A stretch of DNA of 64,000 bases, taken from positions 62,001 to 126,000 of the forward strand of contig KV918914.1 of assembly GCA_002049455.2 (NCBI GenBank), written 5' to 3'. This DNA comes from Porphyra umbilicalis. Lineage: Eukaryota > Rhodophyta > Bangiophyceae > Bangiales > Bangiaceae. Each line of letters starts with the position of its first letter. Within the stretch, counting starts at the first letter, position 1. Below the pieces are notes generated by a model. It was given only the letters and a program-made list of their open reading frames with translations. It ran no database searches and was not told where the DNA came from. Position numbers and translations under genes: made by a program. Positions 51,112-61,570 of this stretch are shown here, one piece after another.

Positions 51112-51529
51112 TGTTGAAACGCAGTGGGGATAGGGGTTGGGCGACCACGGTGAAGTGGTTGAGTGGCTTGAGCTTGTGTGTGTTTGTGCGAACGTGCTTT
51201 GTTGGTTGTCCTAAGGATCGCCCGCCTCTCCCAACCGAGAGCACCTCTCAAATAGTCCCCACCGGCCCAAGTGCTCCCCCCTCTCGCGCCCACACCGACG
51301 CCCACGCCCTCGCACCAAATCGAATCACTCACCAAATCAAAAGCCACTAGAGCAAAGCGAAGATCAAATCCAAAACATGCCAAAAGTAACGCCCCAAGAT
51401 GACCCAACACAAATGTGTGCAACTTGACCACGTCTTGCAAATGTACCATGTGGGGTACCATAAGGGTCACCGACCATCGTCCAACCGCGAACCGCCAGTG
51501 GAGTCGGCGACGAGCATCACAGTCCAACA
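51112..51529 (-). repeat. Copia D 5' LTR (418 bp)
   Basis: It pairs with 46571-46988. A 165-bp leader separates the PBS from the Gag-Pol ATG. Confidence 0.97.
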
Positions 51530-51534
51530 ATTGC

Positions 51535-51957
51535 CGCGTCCCATCCGTCGGGGAAGACCTCCGGTCGGATGACGCTGGCGCCTGCTCCGGTGTCGACGAC
51601 CACGGAGGTCGCGATCATGTTGGACGCCCGGCGTCCCAGGGGTGCCGTGATCTTGTAGTTGTGCAGCGTCCCGAGCAGGATCTCGGCGTCGTCGGTCGCG
51701 GGTGCCGGCTTGGCGGGTGGCGCGGTGACCGGGGCTGGCCCCTCGACGCCGACGGTCGCAGCGTCACTGTCCGCTGCGGGACCGGTCGGGCGGGGCAGGA
51801 TGCGGGGCCGAAAGGCCGGCAATGGCCGGACGCCCCGTCCACAACGCCAAAGGGCGCGCTGCCTGGCCGCCGTGATGTAGGCCGGACGGCGCGCGGGTTT
51901 GAGGCGAACGGCATCGGTGGGCAGCCCACGTAAGAGGCTGCCCCTTAGGCGTTTCCC
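51535..51957 (-). CDS. Protease N-terminal part of element C
   Basis: It begins at the slippery heptamer in the -1 frame and runs KRLRGSLLRGLPTD onward to the active site VVDTGAGASVIR (DTGAG at 51594-51580). It stops at the D insertion after PDGWDA. It continues at 46570 in the same frame. The disruption is about 15 codons after the catalytic Asp. Confidence 0.9.
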
Positions 51958-54362
51958 TGGGCCTCGTCATCGGCGGCACCCGCCGCCTCGTCGGCTTCAC
52001 CCTCCGACCCGTCTTGGGTCAACTGACGCCACTCCTCCTCCGTCGTCGTCCCGTCGTCGGTTTCGTAGGCCCCCGGGTTGCGTTCCACCTCGTGGATGAC
52101 GTGCACCCCCGTGGCGGCCGCCTGCGCAGTCAGGGCGGCTGCGCCGGCAGCCCCCGTCGACCGCGCCCGCCGGACCGCTTCCCGCGCGTTACGCGCCCGC
52201 TCGTGCTGCTCCGGGGTCATTATGGGGCACTGCTCCTCCCAGTGCCCCGGGTCGTAGCACACGACGCAAGCCCCCCGACGGCGCGTAGGGCCACCAGCGG
52301 GGTACCCGCGCGGGTGAGCGGGGTCCCGCCCGGCATGGCCATACGCCACGTTGGGGCGTCCCGGGAAGGGGACTGCTGCGCCCAGCCGGGACCCGGCGGC
52401 TCCGGAAGCGGCGGGACCTGGCCCCCGCGTCAACGGTGACGCGAACTCCGTCGTGCGGCGGTACCCCGCTCGGGGAGCCTGGTTCGGGCCCCAACCCGAC
52501 GGGGCTGGGCTTCCGGTGCCGGCGACGAAGGCCACGGAGCTCTCTCCCTCGGGGGCGGCCAGGGCGGCCTGTGCCGCCTGCCAATCCCAAGGTGTGGCGG
52601 TCGCATCGACCGTGGCCACGTCGCCATCGGCCTGGGAGGCGCCCCCGAGGGCCTTGGACGCGGGTGCCTTGCTCCGCGGGGTCAACGACAGCCGGTTCCG
52701 TGCCGGTGGCTTTGGTGCCAACTTCACCTTGTGCAGGGCCCGGGAAGACTTCCCTTCCCGATCGAGGTAGGCCTTCAATTTCGTGAACGACCGCCCGGCC
52801 GTGTTGTACTGCCGTGCGGCGGCCCGAAGGGACTCGGAGACCCCTTGCACCAGCACCGCCTTGAGCTCCTTGCCGTCCAAGAGGGCCCCGAGGGCGGCGT
52901 TCAACGCCACGATGCGGTCCCCGAACTGCCCCTCGGTCTCCCACGCGTGCTGCTTGGCGTACTGCAGCTCGCGGAGGCGGTCGGAGAGGACGTCCTCGTC
53001 GAGGTACTCCTCCAGCAGTTCACGGATGATGTGCTTGAACTTGGGCTGGGCGGCCACCGCCGCCGTGTCGCTGCCCATCGGCACCACGCGGCGGATGACC
53101 ACCATGACGGGCTCGGAGACCAGCCACTGCAGCAGGTACACCGCGGCCCCCTCGGCCACGCCGAGGGCGTCGCAGGAGTTCTTGAGCTTCCGCAGGAAGT
53201 TGAAGACGCTCACGCGATCCTTGGCGTCCCAACGCCGGTCCTCCGCGAGCATCATTTCCTTGGGGTCCCGCCGGTTATACCGCTGTTGCGCCCGCTGCGT
53301 GCGCGAGAACCCGGGCGTGCGGTCGTACAGGCGGTATGAGTCCGTCTTGAACAGGGGCACAAACCTGGGGTCCGTGACCCGCTCCAACCGCTGGTCGCGC
53401 CGCAGGCGCCGGACCGCCTCGCCCACGATAGACTCGCGGAATTCCGCCATCGACGCCGCCGGCTCGGCCGTCTCTTCCGAATCCGCCCCACTGTCGGAAG
53501 ACAGGGCCCCCGCATGGACGCCGCCCGCCGGGGACGTGGCCCAGCCGGGCGCGGGCGCCGCCGACCGGGTTGACGCGCTCGGCCCCGCCCGCCAGGCCAC
53601 GCGAGTCGGCCCGGGCAGCGCGTCGGGCACAGCTGCCGAGGAGGCCGTCTCGACGATCTGGTCCCGCAGGCGGCGGAGCTCCCCCAGCTCCTGTCGCATC
53701 TCGGTCATGAGCAGCTGCGACTCTGTCGTGTCGGCGACCGTCTCGGGGCGGCGTCCGCCCGATCGCCGCGACCCGCGCACGGAGCGCCCACGGCGTCCCG
53801 GTCGGGTCCCCATCTGGGCTGCGCTGCCGTCCGTTGGCGGCGAGGCCCCGCGACGGCGCTCAGTGCGCGCCGCCGCCCACGCGGAGAACGTCTCCTCCGC
53901 CTCCGTCGTATCCAGCTCCGTCGCATCTGCGTCCACCCGTCGGCGCGCGGCAGACGACGGGGGAGGACGGATCGCATCTGCGTCCCGGCGCCGCGGCGGG
54001 GCGAAAACGCCGCTCCGACGCGCCAGGTCACGGGGGGTGTTCGCGGGCCCCCCCGGGCCCCGTTGGGATGCCATCCCCGTCAGCCCCTGATCTGAAGCGA
54101 CGGCTCGGTCGGTCGCCGCGGGATGCGAGTGGTCGGGGTCAAAGGGCGACGTGCCGTGCACCGTCGCCACCGAACCACCGCCCGCCGTCGACGCCGCCGG
54201 GCCCCCTCGCCCCAGGGCGATGAGGTCTGGCAAGGAGGGCAGCCCGCCCCGTCCGTCCATCCGGGCCCCGGTGGCCGCGCCGACGTCGCCGTCGCTCACG
54301 ACCGCCCGGGGAGCGCCCCCGGCGACAGAAGAGGAAGAAGAAGAGGAAGCGACGCGGTCCAT
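51945..54362 (-). CDS. gag of element C (805 aa)
   Basis: ATG 54362 (MDRVASSSSSSSVAGG); the frame is open upstream into the LTR but without need. A long disordered Ser/Arg/Pro-rich N-terminal half includes a short coiled segment (QLLMTEMRQELGELRRLRDQ). A capsid-like region follows (ESIVGEAVRRLRRD to ARQYNTAGRSFTKLKAYLD). A CCHC knuckle CVVCYDPGHWEEQC lies near 52260, and an acidic C-terminus ends DDEAQGNA. It is larger than the Gag of A or B. No lesions were seen. Confidence 0.9.
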   Translation of the reverse strand: MDRVASSSSSSSVAGGAPRAVVSDGDVGAATGARMDGRGGLPSLPDLIALGRGGPAASTAGGGSVATVHGTSPFDPDHSHPAATDRAVASDQGLTGMASQRGPGGPANTPRDLARRSGVFAPPRRRDADAIRPPPSSAARRRVDADATELDTTEAEETFSAWAAARTERRRGASPPTDGSAAQMGTRPGRRGRSVRGSRRSGGRRPETVADTTESQLLMTEMRQELGELRRLRDQIVETASSAAVPDALPGPTRVAWRAGPSASTRSAAPAPGWATSPAGGVHAGALSSDSGADSEETAEPAASMAEFRESIVGEAVRRLRRDQRLERVTDPRFVPLFKTDSYRLYDRTPGFSRTQRAQQRYNRRDPKEMMLAEDRRWDAKDRVSVFNFLRKLKNSCDALGVAEGAAVYLLQWLVSEPVMVVIRRVVPMGSDTAAVAAQPKFKHIIRELLEEYLDEDVLSDRLRELQYAKQHAWETEGQFGDRIVALNAALGALLDGKELKAVLVQGVSESLRAAARQYNTAGRSFTKLKAYLDREGKSSRALHKVKLAPKPPARNRLSLTPRSKAPASKALGGASQADGDVATVDATATPWDWQAAQAALAAPEGESSVAFVAGTGSPAPSGWGPNQAPRAGYRRTTEFASPLTRGPGPAASGAAGSRLGAAVPFPGRPNVAYGHAGRDPAHPRGYPAGGPTRRRGACVVCYDPGHWEEQCPIMTPEQHERARNAREAVRRARSTGAAGAAALTAQAAATGVHVIHEVERNPGAYETDDGTTTEEEWRQLTQDGSEGEADEAAGAADDEAQGNA
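51951..51957 (-). promoter_or_regulatory. -1 frameshift slippery heptamer GGGAAAC, gag/pro of C
   Basis: On the minus strand the gag frame reads CAG-GGA-AAC-GCC-TAA, so G-GGA-AAC sits one codon before the gag stop (51945-51947). The -1 frame runs on without a stop into protease. It is the same heptamer at the same place as in element B. Confidence 0.78.
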
Positions 54363-54463
54363 GGCCCCGGGGGCCGCGACGCGTACCGTGAGGTGATCTT
54401 CCAACGAACCGGTACAACCTCGAGATCGGGGCCGGGGGTCGTGCGACCGGGCGTGGACCAATG

Positions 54464-54481
54464 GTCTCACCCGGAGCGCCA
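54464..54481 (-). other. Primer binding site of element C
   Basis: The minus strand reads TGGCGCTCCGGGTGAGAC starting 2 nt after the 5' LTR. It is complementary to a tRNA 3' end CCCGGAGCGCCA (discriminator G). This is a different tRNA from A and B; I cannot name it. Confidence 0.65.
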
Positions 54482-54483
54482 CA

Positions 54484-55071
54484 TGTAGCACAACCCCGTA
54501 GCCACGGGCCCGAAGAGGAAAGTATCCCACCGCTGCCGTCCCAAGAACGTGCCCCCTATAGGATCACCCGATCCGGGAAGAGGGGCCGCCAAAGGTACAA
54601 GACAAGAGGCACGGTTTACTTGCCGGCGACGACGGTGCCTCCCACCGTCGTCGCCCTTCGTCCTAAAAAGGGCGGAAACCGTTGCGTGGGCCCAATTCCC
54701 CTAATGGGAATTGGCCCGCGCCGCCGACCAACCAATACCACTAAGTACAATGCAAGACAAGTCCCCCAATGCCGTAAGTAGAGACGAGGGGGAATCGGGA
54801 CCGGGCGCCACCGCCTGACGTGGCGGCCTCTGGCGTGGCCACGCGGCGGCGCGCGCGCGCCACATAACCGCCCCGCCCAGCGACGCCCTGGTGGCCGTTC
54901 GCGCGTGGCCCGGGTGCCCGCGCCCCCGACAGCTGCCCAGTCGGCGCCGGGGCGCCACCCGCGGGGGCGTGGCGGCCGTGCCGCCCGCCCCGCTGCTTGA
55001 CACGCGCAGGCCACGCCCGCCCGGCCGCCGCCGGGGGTTCCCAGCACCACCCCCATCCCGGTGGTGCTACA
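54484..55071 (-). repeat. Element C 5' LTR (588 bp)
   Basis: It pairs with 36550-37137 at about 98.6% identity by eye. It is followed by GGTGG. Confidence 0.95.
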
Positions 55072-55097
55072 GGTGGCCAGGGGGGCGGAAGGCTGGG

Positions 55098-56991
55098 CTA
55101 AGGGGCTGTCAGTGGCCGCGATATCAAGTCTGCCACCAAGGCGGCGGCAACGGCGAGCACCTCGGGCAACACGTCACCGGGCGGGGGGGACACTCGCACC
55201 GCCGCGGGCGGGTCGTCCTCAATGGCCCCGCCATCATGGCGGTCGCAGTGGCGAGCGGCGGCGCGGACGCGCTCCCTACCGCGGACATCTTGCCGACGGG
55301 ACGTTTCTGAGCCGGGGGGTGCGGCACGACCTGAATTGGGGGTGGGTTCGGCCGTCGTCGTCATGAGTGGGGCGTCCCCCACACTCGCACACATATCGAA
55401 CTCACCTCTGTCGCGGCCAAGGGTTTTCTGAGCTGCCGCACCGACGGTAGACGAGGACATCTCCGCGGTCGTACTATGCGCCGGTGCCGAACGTTCAGGA
55501 ACCCCGGCGGCCGCTGCGGTGGTCGAACCGGTGGGGGGGGGATTGCAATTCCCGCGTCGATCGCCACGCACAGCCGCCGCGGCTCCCCTGAGGGCGGCCG
55601 TCACGGGGTATCCCCGGTCAGCCCCGCGCCGTGAGGCACCCAGGGCACCGTTATTATCCGCCCGTAGTGTCTATTCTACCGCAGAATCGCATCAAATGAT
55701 GCGGTGCTGCGCATCAAATGATGCGGTGTCGGAATCGCGGTTTCCGGGGCATCTGAGTGGAAAATCGGCCCTTTTGGCAGCTATAAACTCACGTTGTTGC
55801 TGTTTCCGTCGGCAATATGGAGCTGGGTGGTCACCTTGTCAGCCCAGTGCAAAGAAGACCCGTTTAGGATGACCCTTGTATGAAAAAACGGATGAAATCC
55901 CACTCAGAGGGCATCTGCCGGCGGGGCCGAGCATCGCCCTCCCCCCCCCCCCCCCTCCAGAACTCCCAAATACGTCGATTTGGACTTGCAACAGCCACTG
56001 TGGGGGCCCCGCGTACTCGTCGTGGTCGACGTGCGCAGGCTGTCCGAACATGTTGTTTCTGCCTAGGGAGACCTCTGTGTCTCATAGGAAGGGTACGTGG
56101 AGTCTCCTGGAGCCGGAAAACCATGAAGAGCTCTGCTTCGTATGGGGAGGGGGGAGGGGGGGACATGGCAGGATGGACTGCTGGGTGCTTCTGCGGCATC
56201 GCCTGTATGGGAAGGAAGAAATATATTCTGGGCAGCCTCCTTCTACCCCGAGGGTGAAAAGCCTACGCAGGACCCGTTCCTGCCGTCAGAAGGAACAACG
56301 GAGCAGCCATTCTCTCGTAGCTGAAGACAGAAAAACCGCATCAATTGATGCGAATCGCATCAAATGATGCGGTCGGTAGAATAAACACTAGCTCTTGCGC
56401 AAACGGTGCCAGCTCACGCATCAGGGCTGCGCCCATGGTCGCCGTGTGGGCCACCGGGATCCCGACCCGCCCGTCGACGGAGGCCAGCTGCTCCCGGCAG
56501 CGCGCGACGTGGCAGTCACGCGCCTTGTCACGCTCCAGCTCTCCCGACAGCCAGCGCGGGAGGTGGGCACCCAGCAGGGAAACAGAAAGTGGATCGACCC
56601 CCGACACGAGAGTGAGGACGCACGCGTCGGGGGAGAACGCCACCACCGCTTCAAGCGTGTCGGCGTGCTCAGCGAGCAGGCGGACCTCCATGAGGTCGCC
56701 GAACCGGCTGGCCTGCACGACCGTGCGCCGCAGCAGCTGCCTGACGGCATCCGAGATGTCACGCAGCCGCCAGATGCGGGACTCGCCCGCGACGCCACGC
56801 ACGTACACCGTCCGAAGTGACACCCGCGGTCCCACCCTCGCGGCCAGGTGCCGCAACGTGGCGGATGCCGCAAACGCGCCGGCGGTCTGCGCCGCGGCCG
56901 CCGCGGCGGCGCGCGCGTCCGTGTCCTGGCGCTGGTTTTTCGTTCTGGGGGTCGCGACCGCCAGCGACGGCCCCGAGGGGAGCGCCAACAT
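55098..56991 (-). pseudogene. Unrecognised ~390-codon ORF split by a MITE
   Basis: ATG 56991 (MLALPSGPSLAVATPR) reads to ELAPFAQEL at 56391, where the MITE begins. After the MITE and one TA are removed, the same frame continues from 55666 as RADNNGALGASRR to TAG 55098. 1170 bp are open in total, which is good evidence that this was one coding frame. An Ala-rich start is followed by a folded-looking middle (LRDISDAVRQLLRRTV, VVAFSPDACVLTLVSGVDPL, GAHLPRWLSGELERDKA) and a disordered second half. No family is recognised. With the MITE in place the frame ends at 56341. Element C lies 22 bp beyond the stop. Confidence 0.5.
55667..56388. mobile_element. 722-bp MITE with TA target duplication
   Basis: Terminal inverted repeats GTGTCTATTCTACCG and GTGTTTATTCTACCG (14 of 15 match) are flanked by TA at 55665-55666 and 56389-56390. 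Inside each end lie two GCATCA-(AA/AT)-TGATGC palindromes, likely transposase binding sites. No transposase is encoded. TA target choice fits the Tc1/mariner superfamily. The ORF it interrupts is restored exactly by its removal plus one TA. Confidence 0.88.
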
Positions 56992-57325
56992 GGGTGGCCA
57001 CGACGTTCGAACATGTGTGGCGGGGGGGGCGATTTCCCGCTCAGGGTGCCGCAGACCGGCCAGTGGCAGCTCCGGCAGCGCCAGACGACATCTCAGCAGC
57101 GGTGGAGTTGCCGAAGGTGGGGTGGGCGGCGACGACCGGCAAAGTTGTCGATAGAGCGTGCGGCGGCCGCCGCGGCCACCGCGTGAGGCGGGCGGAGGGG
57201 GGCGCGGAAGCCAGCCGGGCCGGGGCCAGCGCTCGGGGCGCCAGCGCCGCCGTCTTGGACAGCGGCCGCCGCCGAGGCCGCCGTGGCTGCCGCCTGATGC
57301 CGCGCGGAGCGGCCGCGTCGACCGG

Positions 57326-57715
57326 TTAGAAGCGACAAGCCGTCAACAGCGACGGGAGGAGGGGCAGCGGCAGCCGCAGGACCCGGTGAGGCGGGGGGGG
57401 GGGAGCCCCCGCGGGGGAGATCGAGGCGCCGCGGGCGTCTAAGCGCCGGGTGAAGGGGAACGAGGCGGGTCGGTGAACGTGGGGGCCGGCCAAAACTGGC
57501 GTGCCGCCCGGGTTGTTCACCAAAATAGCGAGAGGGCTGCCGTCCAACAAGAAGTGACTCCGAATGTACCCAGCCACTCGTTCGATAGCACCATTCGTAA
57601 GGACGCGAGTTACGAGGTCGCGCTGAACCGCCGCCGTCTGTTCGACGGAGATGGCGTCGAGCACCGTTCCGATCGCATCCGTGGTCGCGGCCGCGGCCGC
57701 CGCCCCCGCCGTCAT
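57326..57715 (-). CDS. Unrecognised minus-strand ORF (129 codons)
   Basis: ATG 57715 opens an Ala-rich start, then a helix-rich, protein-like stretch (DAISVEQTAAVQRDLVTRVL, RVAGYIRSHFLLDGSPLAIL) before Pro-rich sequence to the stop at 57326. It may be an upstream exon of the 56991-55098 frame, about 330 bp away on the same strand, but no splice pair was established. Confidence 0.3.
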   Translation of the reverse strand: MTAGAAAAAATTDAIGTVLDAISVEQTAAVQRDLVTRVLTNGAIERVAGYIRSHFLLDGSPLAILVNNPGGTPVLAGPHVHRPASFPFTRRLDARGASISPAGAPPPPPHRVLRLPLPLLPSLLTACRF

Positions 57716-57764
57716 CGTCTCCGCCGCGGTGGCGGGGGGGAAGGGTGAACAAAGCGCTCTTCAA

Positions 57765-59536
57765 GTGGCCGTCGGCTATTTACGCCCGTCTGGCGCCCAC
57801 ATGGGTTTTGGCTCACTGCAGTGTTTCTGGATGGCTGGGCGTCAAGCATGTGAGCTCTGTTTTTTGCAGACGTGACGCCTTCGTGCACGAGCTCGAAACA
57901 GCTCGCCCCGCAGCCCTCGACGGAGGCCCACATGTACAGAGCTCCCATGAAGGATGTTGTCCACTGCTGCGTTCCGCGGCCGACACACGAACGCCAGCTG
58001 TCTCTTCGAATAGTTGGCCGCTTCTATCAGCCGTTGACAGTCCCACTTGGATTACAGCTCACCCCTTGGGCATGAACAGAACTCTCCGGCGGTTTCGTTG
58101 GTTCAAGTGGCAAGTGAGGGCGATGGCGATGCCCGCTGTCCGACCCTAGCTGCGGGCCGAGTGCAGGCCGGACATCCAGCAGCACAGTTTCCCGCTTAGC
58201 CGCCTGCGCTGCAGCTGAGAAGCGTGAGTCGAGAGGCCGCAAAGAAAAGAAGCTTCGCCGACTGCAGAGGCGCTGTGGTGGGTGGAAGAGTCTCTGGGGC
58301 GTGAATGGGAAACGGCATGGGAACGGCGATGGGCGTGTACAGCACAGCAAGCATCGGGCCGCTCGTCCCCTTCTTTGCACACATCCTCGGAGCTGGCCGC
58401 GGGGATGGCCTCTACTCTGGCTTCTCGATGGTAATCGCAGTCGTTGTGGGTGCGTCACTGTCGAGCACAACATTGGGCACGTGCGGGGTTAGTGACTGAG
58501 TGACAGTTTCGGGCGCGCGTCGAATGCGTGGCCACTTTTTTCAATTCAAAACCGACTGAGCCAGGGATCGGCCGTCCCTTGTCCGCACTCGACACCCCGC
58601 TGCCGGGGTTTTCCCGTAGCACCTTTACGTTTGGCGTGTGGCGGCAGACCCCTCCAACCCCAAAAGTCTGTTCCCTCCAACACATGGGCGGCACCCACGC
58701 TCAAGTAGTGAGTGGGCCACTCGACAGCGTGCTGGCACGGCCGTGCCAGCAGTTTGCTCTGACTTCAAGCACCGCCGCCACCACAGGCACGGCTCAAAGA
58801 GAGCATAGGAATAAAGCTGGTGAACGCCCAAAGCGTCATCACGGTCGCCAACGCCCAGAATGCACGGAAGACCACCGACGGGGCACCAGGGCGGCCGGGG
58901 TCATGAAGAGAAAGTAATGAATTAGTTTCGTCTACTGGGAGAAAATACGTTTGTAGCCGGCCTGGTCGTGGAACGGTGTCTTCAGTCGGACAGTAGTGGC
59001 CTGCCTGCCACGGGAATCATGCAGTATCATTTTCACGCTGAGATGGGGGCCATCATATATATTATTAATATCAGGCTTCTTAAGCCTGCCCCTTGATGAG
59101 GGGACAGTCAGCGGCAAAACCACATGTCCAAGGCCAAGTCGCAGAAAGTGCGGGGTCGCTTGCTCTTCTCGCTGCTCACAAGCAGACACAAACCCGAAAG
59201 AGTGCAGAAGAAGCCGCACTGGTGCAACTGCCATTGCCACTGGAGCGCCGCCAGGTTGTGTATGCCGTCGTCTACGTGCAGTATTGTGTACGTTCTGCAG
59301 CCTTGACCCCGTCTTCCTCGTTCGTGGAAGTAGCGCGGCTCCCAAGCATTCGACTGGTTCTCGGCGAGAGCAGTAGGTCCTACGAGGAAAGAAGTACTCA
59401 ACATGCGGTGATTGTACTCGCTATGGACCCTTCGTACGGCGACTGCCCTACTATCATCCCGAATGCGCTGGAATCCACTCCACCGGGGCGCCAACAGAGC
59501 TACCTGTCAAGAATTCGAGAGGCGGTGTCGCGACAA
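57765..59536. other. Host DNA, no gene recognised
   Basis: It is less GC-rich. Frames such as 57745-58149 (+, 134 codons) and 58027-58473 (-, 148 codons) overlap each other and have no known domain. No repeat or mobile element was identified. Confidence 0.4.
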
Positions 59537-61250
59537 GTCGGGGATTGCGTGCCCGACACCAACGTTTTGACGACACAGGGGACAGACAGATGTGACGTAA
59601 TACACTCAGACCTAACGCAGAGCGAAACACAACACAAGTGTGAAGGGGCGCAGCTCATAGATGAATAATGAAAGAGAAGATCCGACACAATGCCAAAGGA
59701 AGACGGAAGGTGGTGGGTTGAGAAAAGGTCACGAGAGAAAAGAGCAACATTCGGACCGGGCGTCAGTGAAAGCGTCTCGACGGTGGCGGCAACCAGTGCA
59801 CTGCATGACAACCGCACTGGACCGAGGGCACTCAAGGCCGAACGAAAAAACGAGGAAAGAGCGTATGCGAATGGCGGATGTGCTTGCAGAAAGGTGGGAA
59901 TGGCGGGGGAGAACCAAGACACCAAGCAGTACCGGCCGATGCATGGACACGAGAAGCAAAGTGGGGACGGTCGGAACACACACAAGAGCATGAGAAAGCA
60001 ACGACTGGGAAGGAAGAAGCAGGATAACGGGGTGATCGTGTACGAGCGAGGCAAAGAAAACAAAAGAGAACAGCTTTAGTGAAGAGGGTGAGCACAGGTA
60101 CATTCAAAAGACACGTGCAAGAAGGACTACGCGAGGCGTCAGTCGAGACGGGAGGAGACCGTCACAAAGCATCGTCACTTAAACACGGGGAGCAAGTGCG
60201 GCCAGCGTGTAGCGGTACGCGCGTGTCCGGCGAAAAAGAAAAGCAGGCGTGCGACACGGGGGGTGCGCATGCACAGCATAACAAAAGGGCGATAGGGACA
60301 GGGAGGGTGGGGAGGAAGCGTTCACGAAAGCAATGGTGGCGGCGCAGAAACGAATGGCGGCTCGGAACGAGACTCGGGGGCGCTAAGAAACAGTGCAGAT
60401 CAATACATATCGAACAGGAAATGTGCTCGTGCTCATCGTGGCTCGAGCAACGGTCGTGGCGGCCGTGCAGGGGGTGCCGGCGGTGCCGGCGGCGCCGGGG
60501 CGGTCGGCGATGACGGTGGTGATAACGGTTGCGATGGGGATCTGGCCACGTCGGTGGTGCGATGGTGGTGCGTTGCCCGCATTATCGTCGGACTAGCCGA
60601 CCACGACCATGTTCAGGTGTGGATTAGGCGGCGGCGCCCCTAATTTTAGGGTGGGGTCCGAAGCGCCCCCGGCGGGGGCGGGCGCGCCCCACTGTGGTGA
60701 GGGGTGTGGGGGCCAATGTCCATTTTTGGATGCCCAGGGGGGGGCGCCAGCCGCCACGGTGCGACGCAGTGCCAGAGAATGTCCGTTTCTGCGGTCCAGG
60801 GGGGGGGGGGGCGAATGCCGACGCTGTCCGACGGACAGTCGATGCACAAAAACGTGGGCCCACTGGCCGCCCTGCAGGCAAAAGGCAACACGCGATGCGC
60901 GGTTCCTGCTGCGCAGACAGCACGAATTGGGGCGATGACGCGAGAGCGTGACATCGGCGTCACAAATCGGAATAGCTCGATGCAGCGACGGCCTTCCATC
61001 TGACTTCAACCCTCCTGACCACTCGCTGCTAGACACGAGAGGCACATACCACAGTGACATTCTGAAATGAGCATTCCAGCCACATTCGAAGTATCGCAAG
61101 CAACCAATCTGATGCCGACCGCGGAAACGTTTAATTTCGTGCAACTGCGCTGCCGGAAAAAACAGTTGCGATCGCTCGCCAGGATCCCAGGAGTTGTCCG
61201 ACTCGTCCCAATCTGATGCAAGGGGATCGTGGTGCTCATCACCTGCGCGA
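59537..61250 (-). repeat. Right arm of the ~1.7 kb inverted repeat
   Basis: Reverse complement of 1602-3330. Both edges coincide with those of the left arm: inner edge at the GTCGGG...CCCGAC hairpin, outer edge at CGCGCAGGTGATGAGC. Differences are scattered substitutions and homopolymer length changes. Confidence 0.85.
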
Positions 61251-61570
61251 GTCAGAGCTGGTTAGCACGTGCCGGCGCGTGCCAGTCCACATTGCGTTGT
61301 GCCCTTTGTCCGCGCCTTGCTTCGACGTTAAAAAGAACCTCTCGTGTCATGGAGCATGTAGTAATCCAAGGAATCGACAGACTAGCAAATTTTCGCTGGT
61401 GATCACGGCTGAGGCTGCAAGAGGCTCCTCGGATGCTCCGCAGCCGCAGGCCCTCCGCTGTCGAGCTGGGCGCCACGTCGCATCTCACCGGGATTTAGAT
61501 CGGCGGTATGCACTCCTCTTCGAATAACTAGGCGATCTCCCGTCCATGCCGTCACGGCGGACGATCGATC
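61251..61570. other. Spacer, nothing recognised
   Basis: Moderate-GC sequence lies between the inverted-repeat arm and the minisatellite; no gene was seen. Confidence 0.4.

Larger units (their letters stand above)
46571..51529 (-). mobile_element. Element D: intact Ty1/copia retrotransposon
   Basis: 4959 bp with identical-length 418-bp LTRs differing at only two positions, a single 1301-codon gag-pol frame, a PBS and a polypurine tract. It is the only retroelement in the window with no visible defect and by LTR identity the youngest. It is inserted in the protease of element C in the same orientation. Confidence 0.97.
36550..55071 (-). mobile_element. Element C: large Ty3/gypsy chromovirus hosting copia D
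   Basis: 18.5 kb including D, about 13.6 kb without it. 5' LTR 54484-55071, PBS, gag, GGGAAAC frameshift site, protease-pol, a tandem repeat array, an antisense ORF of about 3.7 kb and 3' LTR 36550-37137. LTRs differ at eight of 588 positions. Gag and the rejoined pro-pol have no stops, so it was coding-complete before D inserted in the protease. The canonical chromodomain is YHIDQILDHADG...WTGY...TWE. Confidence 0.95.
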
